Positions 7,637 through 16,045 of a stretch of DNA of 41,618 nucleotides are shown here, in pieces. The stretch is taken from contig JARIGV010000010.1 of assembly GCA_029288615.1 (NCBI GenBank), positions 1 to 41,618 on the forward strand. Direction: 5' to 3'. The stretch is from Candidatus Tayloriibacteriota bacterium. Its GTDB lineage: Bacteria; Patescibacteriota; Minisyncoccia; Phycocordibacterales; CAIRYW01. The translations under genes were made by a program, and so were the position numbers. The notes below the pieces were generated by a model. It had not been told where the DNA came from. It saw only the letters and a list, made by a program, of their open reading frames with translations, and searched no databases. How positions within the stretch are numbered: the stretch's first letter is position 1; each line of letters starts with the position of its first letter.

Positions 7637-9952
7637 ATGAAAAATATCTTGAAAAAAATAGCGCAGTACGTGGTACTTGCCATCCCGTTTACTTCTTTTA
7701 TTGTTGCTACGAATATGTTTTTCCCATTCATTACGGGAAAGGCATTCTTCTTCCGCACTGCTGTTGAGATAGCGCTCGGCCTCACCTTGGCTCTTATGGT
7801 CTATGACCCGTCTGTACGCCCAAAGAAATCTATTCTTCTTTGGTGCTTTGTTGCTTTCACAGCAATTATTTTTGTCGCTGACATCTTCTCACTTGATCCT
7901 GCTCGCGCTCTGTGGAGCAATTTCGAGCGTATGGAAGGCTTCGTTACTCTCGCACATCTTTTTGCATACTTTCTTGTCCTCATCACTCTTTTCCGAGAAA
8001 AGAAAGATTGGAATATGTTTTTCTATGTTTCCGTTACCGCATCATATTTCCTCATGCTCTATGGTCTTCTTCAGTTTTATCGTGAGATTGCAATCAACCA
8101 AAGCTCTGACCGAGTTGATGGCACTTTAGGAAATGCTGCGTACTATGCGATCTATCTCGTTTTCCAGATTTTTATTTTCGCGCTCTTGTGGTGGCGAAGC
8201 CGAGGATCATATAAAGGTATTGCAAATGCTGCTGCGGCAGGACTCCTTACTTTTGTTGGCTATTATCTCTGGCATGTTAGCGATCCATTTATTCCATCAG
8301 GATCACATGGAATCACTCTAAGTATTCTTTCATTCGCAATTGCTGTATTTCTTCTTGTATACCAGAGATCATCAAATGAGAAAGCAAAACAGAAAATTGC
8401 TCACGTGCTTTTTGGAGCAGGAATTTTCCTCAATGCTTTTCTTCTTTATTTTACTGAAACACGAGGTGCGATTTTAGGATTTATTGGAGGTCTTATTCTT
8501 GCGTCTCTCTATATTCTTTTTACACATCGAGAAAATAAAATTGTACGAAAAGGAGCGATCATTACACTGTCTGTCATTGCTCTTATTGTCATTGGATTCC
8601 TCTCAGTAAAAAATCTTCCTGCAGTAAAGAATGACCCGGTACTTGGGCGATTTGCATCGATCTCATGGAATGAAACAAAAGATCAGGCGCGTTCATATGT
8701 CTGGCCAATGGCATTCAAAGGAATTGCAGAAAAACCGATCCTTGGTTGGGGACAGGAAGGATTCATGTATATCTTCGATAAATATTACAATCCAGCAATG
8801 TGGGGACAGGAGCCATGGTTTGATCGTGCTCACAACTCTTTCATCGACTGGACAGTTGCAGGAGGAATTCTCGGAGGGCTCGCATACATTTCTCTTTTTG
8901 TTGCAGCACTCTATCTTATTTTCAAGAAAAAAGATTTTGATGTCTTCGAGAAAGCGATTCTTTTTGGACTCCTTGGTGCGTATGCTTTCAACAATATCTT
9001 CGTATTCGATAACCTAGTAAGTTATATATTCTTCTTTGCTATCCTTGCGATGGTCGGCGGAGAATCACTTGAAAGAGATCCAGTTCGTGAGAAAAGAGAT
9101 CAGGAGAGTCCACATATGCTCGCGGCAATTATTCTTGTTCTTACTGTTGTACTTATCTACGTTGTGAATGCGAATCCTTTTCTTCAAAACATCACTTTGC
9201 TTCAAGCGCTTTCAGTTGCTGGTGTACAGGATGGCAACATTGTTTCATGTGCGAGCGCATCGTATCAGCGCGATTACGCAACGGGAAATTACAAACAAAT
9301 ATGTAATTCATGGTACCCAACATCAGATCTCTTCCTTAAAGCACTTTCGTACAACTCGTTTGGTAACAGTGAAGTAAGAGAACATTTCACCGATGTCTCA
9401 ACTCAGGTCAATGCACAGTCTACTATCTCAAATGACATCAAATCAAAATTCGCGCAGGCGGTCATTGCACAGTTTGATGGACAGGCGAACGAGACACCTC
9501 ATCAGTCACGTCCATTCCTTTACATGGGTTCATACCTGACATCTATCGGAATGCCAGATCAGGCTCTCTCATATCTTGCGAAAGCAAATTCTCTTTCGCC
9601 ACAAAAACAGCAGATTCTCTTTGCAATTGGCCAGGCTTATATTGCAAAGGACGATGTCGTAAAAGCCAATGAATATTTCAAGCAAGCTTACGATGAGGCG
9701 CCGACATACCCAGACGCTGAGGCTTTCTACGCAATTTCATCACTTGCGGTAAGAGACAACACAACGGCAAATAAAATTATTGCTGATCTTGTATCGCAAG
9801 ATATTGCTGATGCTCGTATTGCATCGACGCTTATTTCAGCAGGAAGAAAATCTGATGCTATCGATTATGTAAACAGAGTTCTCGCAAAAGACCCACAAAA
9901 CGCGAATGCAAAGAATCTCCTCTCCCAAATTACAGGCACAACAACACAATAG
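7637..9952 (+). CDS. O-antigen ligase/polymerase-like membrane protein with TPRs
   Basis: This 771-residue protein has about a dozen hydrophobic segments in the first ~500 residues, starting with VVLAIPFTSFIVATNMFFPF. A Wzy_C/WaaL-type core follows: YFTETRGAILGFIGGL, then a large extracytoplasmic loop with GWGQEGFMYIFDKYY and RAHNSFIDWTVAGGILG, where the catalytic Arg/His of this superfamily lie. After the last helices comes an extracellular tail of tetratricopeptide-like helices (YLAKANSLSPQKQQILFAIG and on to the C-terminus). Such proteins join or polymerise undecaprenyl-linked glycans; some act on proteins. ATG 7637 is chosen because it opens the first membrane helix. A TATAGCAT stretch sits just upstream at 7622-7629. 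The gene is divergent from gmd. Confidence 0.85.
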   Translation: MKNILKKIAQYVVLAIPFTSFIVATNMFFPFITGKAFFFRTAVEIALGLTLALMVYDPSVRPKKSILLWCFVAFTAIIFVADIFSLDPARALWSNFERMEGFVTLAHLFAYFLVLITLFREKKDWNMFFYVSVTASYFLMLYGLLQFYREIAINQSSDRVDGTLGNAAYYAIYLVFQIFIFALLWWRSRGSYKGIANAAAAGLLTFVGYYLWHVSDPFIPSGSHGITLSILSFAIAVFLLVYQRSSNEKAKQKIAHVLFGAGIFLNAFLLYFTETRGAILGFIGGLILASLYILFTHRENKIVRKGAIITLSVIALIVIGFLSVKNLPAVKNDPVLGRFASISWNETKDQARSYVWPMAFKGIAEKPILGWGQEGFMYIFDKYYNPAMWGQEPWFDRAHNSFIDWTVAGGILGGLAYISLFVAALYLIFKKKDFDVFEKAILFGLLGAYAFNNIFVFDNLVSYIFFFAILAMVGGESLERDPVREKRDQESPHMLAAIILVLTVVLIYVVNANPFLQNITLLQALSVAGVQDGNIVSCASASYQRDYATGNYKQICNSWYPTSDLFLKALSYNSFGNSEVREHFTDVSTQVNAQSTISNDIKSKFAQAVIAQFDGQANETPHQSRPFLYMGSYLTSIGMPDQALSYLAKANSLSPQKQQILFAIGQAYIAKDDVVKANEYFKQAYDEAPTYPDAEAFYAISSLAVRDNTTANKIIADLVSQDIADARIASTLISAGRKSDAIDYVNRVLAKDPQNANAKNLLSQITGTTTQ

Positions 9953-9953
9953 C

Positions 9954-9982
9954 TTGACTTTTTCCTTGTAATCTGCTATTAT
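9954..9982 (+). promoter_or_regulatory. Sigma-70 promoter of ncRNA
   Basis: TTGACT (9954-9959), a 17-nt spacer and TATTAT (9977-9982) make a near-consensus promoter just past the stop of the upstream gene. Transcription should start at about 9989-9991. Confidence 0.85.
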
Positions 9983-9989
9983 CCTTTTA

Positions 9990-10235
9990 TGTGAGACAGC
10001 TTTTATTAGCTTGCTCAACAAAGTAAACATCCGCAAAACCTGGCTCCGGCCGGGTTTTGTGTTTTTTGTAGAAGAGGCTATCATACTGTGTATGTTCTTG
10101 CCTTAAAGCAAGAGCGTTCCGTCTCTTCACGGCCAGCGACTGCACTCACATAAGATGTTTACTTTGGAGCTAGCACCCGCTGGCCCTGCAGGGATAGAAT
10201 ATAAAGGCGGATCATATCCGCCTTTTCTTTTTTTT
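9990..10235 (+). ncRNA. Structured ncRNA with pseudoknot, unassigned family
   Basis: This RNA of about 240 nt is bounded by a strong promoter and an intrinsic terminator and has no plausible ORF. A perfect 13-bp helix joins 10019-10031 to 10154-10166. Inside it are a GC-rich hairpin at 10032-10061, a stem 10071-10076/10123-10128 enclosing two small hairpins (10082-10094 and 10095-10114), and a single strand GGCCAGCG (10131-10138). This strand is perfectly complementary to CGCTGGCC (10178-10185) outside the long helix, which makes a pseudoknot. I see no signatures of RNase P, tmRNA, SRP RNA or 6S RNA. It could be a trans-acting RNA, a riboswitch-like leader of murB, or an unrecognised member of a known family. 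Confidence 0.75.
10203..10235 (+). terminator. Intrinsic terminator of ncRNA
   Basis: A perfect 10-bp stem (10203-10212 with 10216-10225) with a 3-nt loop is followed by a long T tract ending at 10235. It stops 9 nt before murB, so murB would be transcribed only by read-through or from a promoter I cannot see. Confidence 0.9.
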
Positions 10236-10243
10236 GCTTTTAT

Positions 10244-11275
10244 ATGATTACTATCGAAGAAAACATTTCATTTAAAAAACTTTCAACACTCAAAACTGGT
10301 GGGGCGGCACGTTTTCTTGCGCATATAAAAAATAGCGAAGAACTTTCCGAGGCTCTCTCTTTTGCAGAAGAAAAGGACATTCCAGTTTTTGTAATAGGAG
10401 GGGGTTCAAATATTTTACCGCCTGATGAAGGATTTTCTGGCCTTGTGATAAAGATGGAGAATAAAGGAATTCAATATAAATATGAAGAAGAGGTCGCTTA
10501 TGTTTCGGTAGAAGCAGGAGAGATCTGGGATGATTTTGTTGAGAAGTCTGTAATAGAAAATTTGTGGGGCCTTGAAAATCTTTCAGCAATTCCTGGCACT
10601 GTTGGAGCGTCTGCTGTACAAAATATCGGAGCGTATGGAAGAGAAGTGAAGGATGTTATTTTTTCTGTCGATGTGTTTGATAGTGTGGATAAAAAAATAA
10701 AAACTCTCACTAATTCAGAGTGTCTTTTTTCATATCGCGACAGCATCTTTAAAAAAGAAGAAGGTAAAAAATTTATTGTAACAAAGGTGATATATAAACT
10801 TTCTCGCATACCTTGGCCTGAGCTTTCGTATAAAGATCTTAAAAATTTCTTTGGTGAGAAAATGCCAACACTCCGCGAAATACGAGACGCTGTTACCGCA
10901 ATACGCGCGAAGAAATTTCCAGATCTTAAAGTGTGTGGTACGGCTGGATCATTTTTTAAAAATATTCTTCTCACTACAGAAGAGTTTTCAGCTTTCAGTG
11001 TGAAATATCCGGACGCAGTTTCATTTGATGCAGAAAACGGAATGAAAAAAATTTCCTCAGCATGGATTCTCGATAAAGTACTTCAGATGAAAGGTGTGAG
11101 AGAAGGTGATGTGGGACTTTTTGAAAATCAGCCACTTGTTCTTGTGAATTTTGGAAATGCGAGCGCGACAGATGTAAAAAATTTTGCTGAGAAAATAAAA
11201 AATAAAGTGAAAGAAAAAACTAATCTTTCGATCGAAGAAGAAGTTGTTGTGATAGAAAATAATTTCAAAAAATAG
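10244..11275 (+). CDS. murB: UDP-N-acetylenolpyruvoylglucosamine reductase
   Basis: This 343-residue flavoenzyme reduces UDP-GlcNAc-enolpyruvate to UDP-MurNAc in cytoplasmic peptidoglycan synthesis. Matching motifs are the FAD-domain entry LSTLKTGGAARFL, the pyrophosphate loop VIGGGSNIL, and NLSAIPGTVGASAVQNIGAYG. SYRDSIFK carries the Tyr of type I (E. coli-like) MurB. The active-site Ser lies in CGTAGSFFKNI. The length matches the type I family. The ATG lies 9 nt after the ncRNA terminator, with no Shine-Dalgarno sequence and no -10 at the spacing seen elsewhere in this window. Its expression may therefore depend on read-through from the ncRNA. Confidence 0.97.
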   Translation: MITIEENISFKKLSTLKTGGAARFLAHIKNSEELSEALSFAEEKDIPVFVIGGGSNILPPDEGFSGLVIKMENKGIQYKYEEEVAYVSVEAGEIWDDFVEKSVIENLWGLENLSAIPGTVGASAVQNIGAYGREVKDVIFSVDVFDSVDKKIKTLTNSECLFSYRDSIFKKEEGKKFIVTKVIYKLSRIPWPELSYKDLKNFFGEKMPTLREIRDAVTAIRAKKFPDLKVCGTAGSFFKNILLTTEEFSAFSVKYPDAVSFDAENGMKKISSAWILDKVLQMKGVREGDVGLFENQPLVLVNFGNASATDVKNFAEKIKNKVKEKTNLSIEEEVVVIENNFKK

Positions 11276-11339
11276 TTTCAATATTTTTTTTTAGAAAATT
11301 TTCTTTGCAAAGTTATCCACACTTTTCCGTCTCTATGTA

Positions 11340-11368
11340 TTGTGTTTGCGCGTGCATCGACAGATAAT
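11340..11368 (+). promoter_or_regulatory. Promoter of lysine-rich peptide gene
   Basis: TTGTGT (11340-11345), a 17-nt spacer and GATAAT (11363-11368) form a moderate sigma-70 promoter. It would give a 5' leader of about 110 nt, unusually long for this window. Confidence 0.5.
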
Positions 11369-11379
11369 ATAAGTGCACG

Positions 11380-11412
11380 TTAGAAAATCTTTTTGGTCAG
11401 GAGATTTTCTAA
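11380..11412 (+). promoter_or_regulatory. Hairpin in 5' leader of lysine-rich peptide gene
   Basis: A perfect 10-bp inverted repeat (11380-11389 with 11403-11412) with a 13-nt loop lies at the 5' end of the predicted leader. It has no T tract, so it is not a terminator. It may protect the RNA end or regulate translation. Confidence 0.5.
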
Positions 11413-11484
11413 AAACTTAAAAGTAAATCTTTCGTTCTTTCTTCACTGAATTTTCATAAGAGAAATAACGAAACAAAAAATACA

Positions 11485-11565
11485 ATGGCAGCAAAGAAAA
11501 AGGCTAAGAAAGCTAAGAAGACAACAAAGAAGTCTTCAAAGAAAGCTTCAAAGAAGAGAGTTTAA
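11485..11565 (+). CDS. 26-residue lysine-rich peptide, histone H1-tail-like
   Basis: This tiny ORF encodes MAAKKKAKKAKKTTKKSSKK plus six further residues: 13 of 26 are Lys, with Ala, Ser, Thr, one Arg and a terminal Val. It has its own predicted promoter, a leader with a hairpin, and a strong terminator 19 nt after the stop, which is why I believe it is a gene. The composition is that of histone H1-like or AlgP-like tails, so binding to DNA or RNA in the nucleoid is the natural guess. It could also be a remnant of a longer protein, but the flanking signals argue for an intact unit. Confidence 0.7.
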   Translation: MAAKKKAKKAKKTTKKSSKKASKKRV

Positions 11566-11584
11566 TCCTCTTCGTTCCACTTAC

Positions 11585-11620
11585 AAAAATTCCCGCAGAA
11601 ATGCGGGAATTTTTGTTTTT
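11585..11620 (+). terminator. Intrinsic terminator after lysine-rich peptide gene
   Basis: A perfect 13-bp stem (11585-11597 with 11602-11614) is closed by a GAAA tetraloop. It ends in a T run followed by GTTTTT, and the 5' A run makes it potentially bidirectional. Confidence 0.92.
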
Positions 11621-11678
11621 AGGGACATACATTTTAGGACGTTTTTTTCAGGAATAAAATATGGTAGAGTGGTCTCCT

Positions 11679-14204
11679 ATGTCATTCATGGAAAAAATCT
11701 TCGGTAACGCAAGCACAAGGGCGATGGCGGAAGCAAAGCCTTTGGTTGCAAAGATCAACTCTCTAGAGAGTGAGTTTTCAGCACTCTCAGATGATGAGCT
11801 TAAAGGCAAAACTCTCTATTTTAGAGAGAAGCTAAAGGAGGGGAAAACACTCGATGATATTTTGCCGGAAGCATTTGCGACTGTACGTGAAGCTTCAAAG
11901 CGTGTCCTTAATATGCGTCATTTCGATGTGCAGCTTATTGGTGGTATCACACTTCATCGTGGAAAAATTTCTGAAATGAGAACGGGAGAAGGAAAGACTC
12001 TTGTGGCAACACTTCCTATTTATCTCAACGCTCTTTCTGGAAAAGGAGTACATCTTGTTACTGTAAACGACTATCTCTCACGACGCGATGCTGTATGGAT
12101 GGGACAGATCTATTCTTTCCTTGGGCTTTCACTTGGAGTTGTAAACAGTGATGCGACATATATATATGATCCAAAACACACTGATCTCGACCACGAAAGA
12201 GATGAAGTCGCGAGCTTTAAAGTAGTCTACGAATTCCTCCGACCATGTTCTAGAAAAGAAGCATATGATGCTGACATTACATATGGTACGAATAATGAAT
12301 TTGGTTTCGACTATCTTCGTGACAATATTTCATACAAGAAAACAGATCTGAGACAGCGTGAATTTCATTTTGCGATTGTTGATGAGATCGACTCGATTCT
12401 TATCGATGAGGCACGAACACCTCTTATCATTTCAGCTCCCTCAAACGAAAAGGAAAATCTTTACAGTATGTTTGCAGGGATCGCAGCAAAACTTGAAGAA
12501 GGAGAAGATTTCGACATGGATGAGAAGCATCGAACGATAGCTCTCAAAGATGCTGGTATTGAAAAAGCAGAGAAACTTTTGGGTGTTGAAAATATTTATA
12601 CTGAAAAAGGCATTAAATATGTGCATCATCTTGAAACAGCTGTACGTGCAAAAGCACTTTTCCGTAAAGATAAAGAATATGTTGTTCGCGATGATGAAGT
12701 GGTGATCGTCGATGAATTTACAGGTCGCATGCAACCAGGACGACGCTGGTCCGAAGGTCTTCACCAGGCTATTGAAGCAAAAGAAGGAGTGACTATAAAA
12801 GAAGAGACGCGAACATACGCTTCGATCACATTCCAAAATTATTTCAGACTTTATTCAAAGCTTGCAGGAATGACGGGAACTGCTAAAACTTCTGCTGAGG
12901 AATTTCAGAAAGTATACAATCTCGAAACTGTAGAGATTCCTACACACAATCCAATCAAGCGAATTGATCATGATGATCTTATTTTCCAGACTGAGGCTGG
13001 AAAGTTTAAAGCTATTGCACGAAGAGTAAAAGAACTCTACGACAAAGGTCAGCCAGTACTTATTGGTACTGTTTCTATTGAACGAAATGAATTTCTTTCT
13101 GCGTATCTTAAACGTGAAGGCGTACCGCATCAGTTGCTCAATGCAAAAAATCATGAAAAGGAAGGAGAAATTATTGCTCTTGCTGGAAAGCGCGGTGCTG
13201 TGACAATTGCAACAAACATGGCAGGACGAGGGGTTGATATTAAACTTGGTGGTCCTCTAAAAGATGCAGCCGCCGAAGAAGAAATTAAAAATCTCGGTGG
13301 GCTTTTTGTCCTTGGAACAGAGCGCCATGAAGCACGTCGTATCGACAACCAGCTCCGTGGACGATCAGGACGACAGGGAGATCCTGGTGAGACACAATTC
13401 TTTGTATCAATGGAAGACAATCTTATGCGAGTGTTTGCCTCAGATATGATCAAGAACATGATGGGACGTCTTGGCATTCCAGAAGATGAACCTATTAAGA
13501 ATGGACTTATCACACGTTCGCTTGAAACAGCACAGACTCGCATTGAAGGATTTCACTTTGATGCACGAAAGCACGTGCTTGAATTCGACGACGTGATGAA
13601 CTATCAGCGAAAGATTGTGTACGAAAGACGACGAAAAGTGCTCATTGGAAACACTGAAGAAGTTTTCGCTACCGTGACAGAAATGTTTACAGGTGATGAG
13701 GAGACACTTCAGAATATTGAAACTAAAAAGAAAGAACTAGGAGATGAGATTACTGCCAATACTCTTCGTGCGGTGGTTCTCGAAACAACAGACATGTTCT
13801 GGATGGATCATTTGGAGATGATGGACTATCTTCGCTCTTCGGTAAATCTCCGCGCATATGGCCAGCGTGATCCACTTGTTGAATACAAAAAAGAAGGTCT
13901 TCGACTTTTCAAAGAAATGCAGGCTTCTGTTGCAGGTACTGTTGCTGAGGCAATCAAAGTTGTAAAAGCCCCAGTGAAAATTGAGGAGCCTCGAAATGTA
14001 GTGGCGAGCCATCAGGAAATCACTCAGTTTGGAGACCAAGCAAACGCAAACAAAGCTCCAGAGAGATCCGCGACAGTTGTTGTTGGAAATGAAGTGGGAA
14101 GAAATGATCTGTGTCCTTGTGGTAGCGGTAAAAAGTACAAAAACTGCGGACTTCAAAATACTGAAGAACACCAGAAAAACATGGCTGCGAAAGGGGTCAA
14201 ATAA
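11679..14204 (+). CDS. secA: Protein translocase ATPase SecA
   Basis: This 841-residue motor of the Sec pathway drives preproteins through SecYEG. Seen here are Walker A in EMRTGEGKTL, VTVNDYLSRRDA, TYGTNNEFGFDYLRDN, the DEAD-type IVDEIDSILIDEARTPLIIS, NMAGRGVDIKLGG and GRSGRQGDPG. About 25 extra residues (158-185) interrupt nucleotide-binding domain 1. The helical wing region between RRRKVL (~649) and TTDMFWMDHL (~702) is some 60 residues shorter than in E. coli. The C-terminal zinc motif reads CPCGSGKKYKNCG, so the usual His or Cys after the third Cys is Gly. ATG 11679 is preferred over an in-frame ATG at 11661, which overlaps a possible -10 region (TAGAGT, 11665-11670). Confidence 0.97.
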   Translation: MSFMEKIFGNASTRAMAEAKPLVAKINSLESEFSALSDDELKGKTLYFREKLKEGKTLDDILPEAFATVREASKRVLNMRHFDVQLIGGITLHRGKISEMRTGEGKTLVATLPIYLNALSGKGVHLVTVNDYLSRRDAVWMGQIYSFLGLSLGVVNSDATYIYDPKHTDLDHERDEVASFKVVYEFLRPCSRKEAYDADITYGTNNEFGFDYLRDNISYKKTDLRQREFHFAIVDEIDSILIDEARTPLIISAPSNEKENLYSMFAGIAAKLEEGEDFDMDEKHRTIALKDAGIEKAEKLLGVENIYTEKGIKYVHHLETAVRAKALFRKDKEYVVRDDEVVIVDEFTGRMQPGRRWSEGLHQAIEAKEGVTIKEETRTYASITFQNYFRLYSKLAGMTGTAKTSAEEFQKVYNLETVEIPTHNPIKRIDHDDLIFQTEAGKFKAIARRVKELYDKGQPVLIGTVSIERNEFLSAYLKREGVPHQLLNAKNHEKEGEIIALAGKRGAVTIATNMAGRGVDIKLGGPLKDAAAEEEIKNLGGLFVLGTERHEARRIDNQLRGRSGRQGDPGETQFFVSMEDNLMRVFASDMIKNMMGRLGIPEDEPIKNGLITRSLETAQTRIEGFHFDARKHVLEFDDVMNYQRKIVYERRRKVLIGNTEEVFATVTEMFTGDEETLQNIETKKKELGDEITANTLRAVVLETTDMFWMDHLEMMDYLRSSVNLRAYGQRDPLVEYKKEGLRLFKEMQASVAGTVAEAIKVVKAPVKIEEPRNVVASHQEITQFGDQANANKAPERSATVVVGNEVGRNDLCPCGSGKKYKNCGLQNTEEHQKNMAAKGVK

Positions 14205-14214
14205 GACTTTTAGT

Positions 14215-14243
14215 TTGATAGAGCTCTGCTTTTAAGCTATAGT
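14215..14243 (+). promoter_or_regulatory. Promoter of AI-2E-family operon, leaderless architecture
   Basis: TTGATA (14215-14220), a 17-nt spacer and TATAGT (14238-14243) are followed by 6 nt and ATG 14250. Both hexamers are near consensus and place transcription start at the ATG. Confidence 0.8.
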
Positions 14244-14249
14244 AATCTC

Positions 14250-15314
14250 ATGTCAGAGCGAAAGATCGAGACCTATATTTTCTTTATCGTCCTTGCGGTC
14301 ACCATCTATCTGGTGTTCCTCATCTTTGCGCCATATCTCTATACTCTTGCGATGGCGGTAGTTTTTGCTGTACTTTTTGATCCGCTTTTCAAGAAAGTCT
14401 CATCGTGGACGGGACGCCACAATTCTCTCGGAGCATTTATTACCGGAGTTCTTGTTCTTGTCATTGTTCTCATTCCTCTTATATTCCTTGGTATTGAACT
14501 TTCGCAGGAAGTGCGAAATCTCTACAGTGCAGCATTTAGCCAGACGCAAGGTGAGGGAACTATCTATCAGATCACAGAAGTTGCAAATAATATGATGCAG
14601 AAATGGAATCCATTTGGCATGCATGTTCCTGTATTTCAGGCTACGGATACAGAAAATTATATTCTCGGATTTCTCTCATGGCTTCAGGGACACTTCGGAG
14701 ACATCTTTTCAGGACTCGCGAAGTTTTTCCTCAGCATGCTTTTCTTCCTTATTTCTTTCTTTTATTTTCTTCGCGATGGGAAACATATCAGGCAGATGTT
14801 TATCGAGATCAGTCCATTTGAAGATAGTCGAGATGAACTTATTCTCGAAAAGCTTCGCCAAGCAATTATTTCAACAGTCCGCGGTTCTATCCTAGTAGCG
14901 ATGATTCAAGGAACTCTCGCTGGATTTGGATTTTTCCTTTTTGGAATTCCATCTGCAGCGCTGTGGGGTTCGGTTGCGACAATTTCAGCTCTTGTGCCGG
15001 GAGTAGGAACTTCACTTGTGATGATTCCAGGAATTCTCTTTCTTTTCTTCACAGGGCATGGCGCGCAAGCACTCGGGCTCCTTATTTGGGCGGCAACATT
15101 CGTGGCGCTTATTGATAACTTCCTCGGACCAAAACTCGTGAGTCGTGGTATGCATATTCATCCACTTCTTGTGATGCTTTCAGCTCTCGGTGGTATCGTC
15201 TTTTATGGACCAACTGGATTTATTCTAGGACCACTCACACTTTCATTCCTTATCGCGCTTTTCGATATCTATAAAACAATTATCGTCAAAGATAATACTG
15301 TCACTCATCAATAA
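14250..15314 (+). CDS. AI-2E family (PerM/YhhT) transporter
   Basis: This 354-residue integral membrane protein belongs to the AI-2E transporter family. It has two adjacent N-terminal helices (IYLVFLIFAPYLYTLAMAVV), another at ~65-85, a long extracytoplasmic stretch, a helix at ~160-175 followed by FYFLRDGKHI, and then the family's C-terminal bundle with ALVPGVGTSLVMIPG and DNFLGPKLVSRGM. Members export quorum signals or small solutes or exchange ions; the substrate here is unknown. It leads a tightly packed run with the ABC pair, MYG1 and obg genes, the next ATG lying 1 nt after its stop. A full promoter sits exactly at the start codon. Confidence 0.92.
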   Translation: MSERKIETYIFFIVLAVTIYLVFLIFAPYLYTLAMAVVFAVLFDPLFKKVSSWTGRHNSLGAFITGVLVLVIVLIPLIFLGIELSQEVRNLYSAAFSQTQGEGTIYQITEVANNMMQKWNPFGMHVPVFQATDTENYILGFLSWLQGHFGDIFSGLAKFFLSMLFFLISFFYFLRDGKHIRQMFIEISPFEDSRDELILEKLRQAIISTVRGSILVAMIQGTLAGFGFFLFGIPSAALWGSVATISALVPGVGTSLVMIPGILFLFFTGHGAQALGLLIWAATFVALIDNFLGPKLVSRGMHIHPLLVMLSALGGIVFYGPTGFILGPLTLSFLIALFDIYKTIIVKDNTVTHQ

Positions 15315-15315
15315 T

Positions 15316-16041
15316 ATGAATGTCATTGAAGTAAAAAATCTAACAAAGGATTTTGGAGATTTTCGCGCAGTCAACGATCTCTCTTTCTCAATTGAAGAAG
15401 GGAAGATCACGGCACTTCTTGGTCCAAACGGCGCTGGAAAAACAACGACAATCCAGATGCTTCTTGATATCATCACGCCGACATCGGGCTCAATTTCTTT
15501 TTTTGGAAAAGATCTTCATACAAATAAAGAAGAAATTCTTTCAAAGGTAAATTTCTCATCACCTTATGTTGCACTGCCTTCAAACCTTACTGTTATGGAA
15601 AACTTACTTACATTCGCAAGGCTTTATGGAGTCAAAAAGCCAAAACAAAAGATCGAAGAACTCGCAGATTTTTTTGAGATCAGGAATTTGCTTCCTAGAA
15701 TGACAACGTCTCTTTCAACGGGGCAGCTTACTCGCGTGAATCTTACAAAAGCTTTTGTGAATGATCCAAAGGTCCTTCTTCTTGATGAGGCGACAGCGTC
15801 TCTTGATCCTTATATTGCTGACAAAACACTTACTGTGCTCGAGAGAATGCAGAAGGAGAGAAAGGTAACAATTCTTTATACGTCACACAATATGGCGGAG
15901 ATTGAGCGTTTGTGTGATCGAGTTATTTTCATCAACAAAGGTACACTTCGTGATGACGGTACACCGCAAGAGCTAATGAGCAAGTTTGGACACAAAGATC
16001 TTAATGACGTGTTTATTAGTATTGCAACTGAAGAAGAATAA
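15316..16041 (+). CDS. ABC transporter ATP-binding protein
   Basis: This 241-residue ATPase subunit has Walker A GPNGAGKTT (36-44), a Q-loop region near FSSPYVALPS, the signature LSTGQ (the usual second-position Gly of LSGGQ is Thr), Walker B VLLLDEA, the D-loop SLDP and the H-loop TSHNMAE. It is closest in style to the DRA/CcmA-like exporters that pair with ABC-2 permeases, and such a permease is the next gene, 4 nt downstream. The substrate is unknown; drug, lipid or glycan export are all possible. The start ATG follows the upstream stop as TAATATG, suggesting termination-reinitiation. Confidence 0.93.
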   Translation: MNVIEVKNLTKDFGDFRAVNDLSFSIEEGKITALLGPNGAGKTTTIQMLLDIITPTSGSISFFGKDLHTNKEEILSKVNFSSPYVALPSNLTVMENLLTFARLYGVKKPKQKIEELADFFEIRNLLPRMTTSLSTGQLTRVNLTKAFVNDPKVLLLDEATASLDPYIADKTLTVLERMQKERKVTILYTSHNMAEIERLCDRVIFINKGTLRDDGTPQELMSKFGHKDLNDVFISIATEEE

Positions 16042-16045
16042 AAAT

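Noticed and set aside
9990-10235. tmRNA, RNase P, SRP or 6S RNA as identity of the ncRNA
   Set aside because: There is no tag ORF or CCA end, none of the conserved RNase P cores, no SRP apical loop, and the pseudoknot lies outside a 6S-like rod. A covariance search could still overturn this.
11313-11321. Replication origin at the DnaA box
   Set aside because: There is only one box, with no cluster, and no dnaA, dnaN or other origin-linked gene nearby.
12441-12836. Minus-strand ORFs of 60-145 codons inside secA and gap
   Set aside because: They are antisense shadows of well-conserved genes with no independent features.
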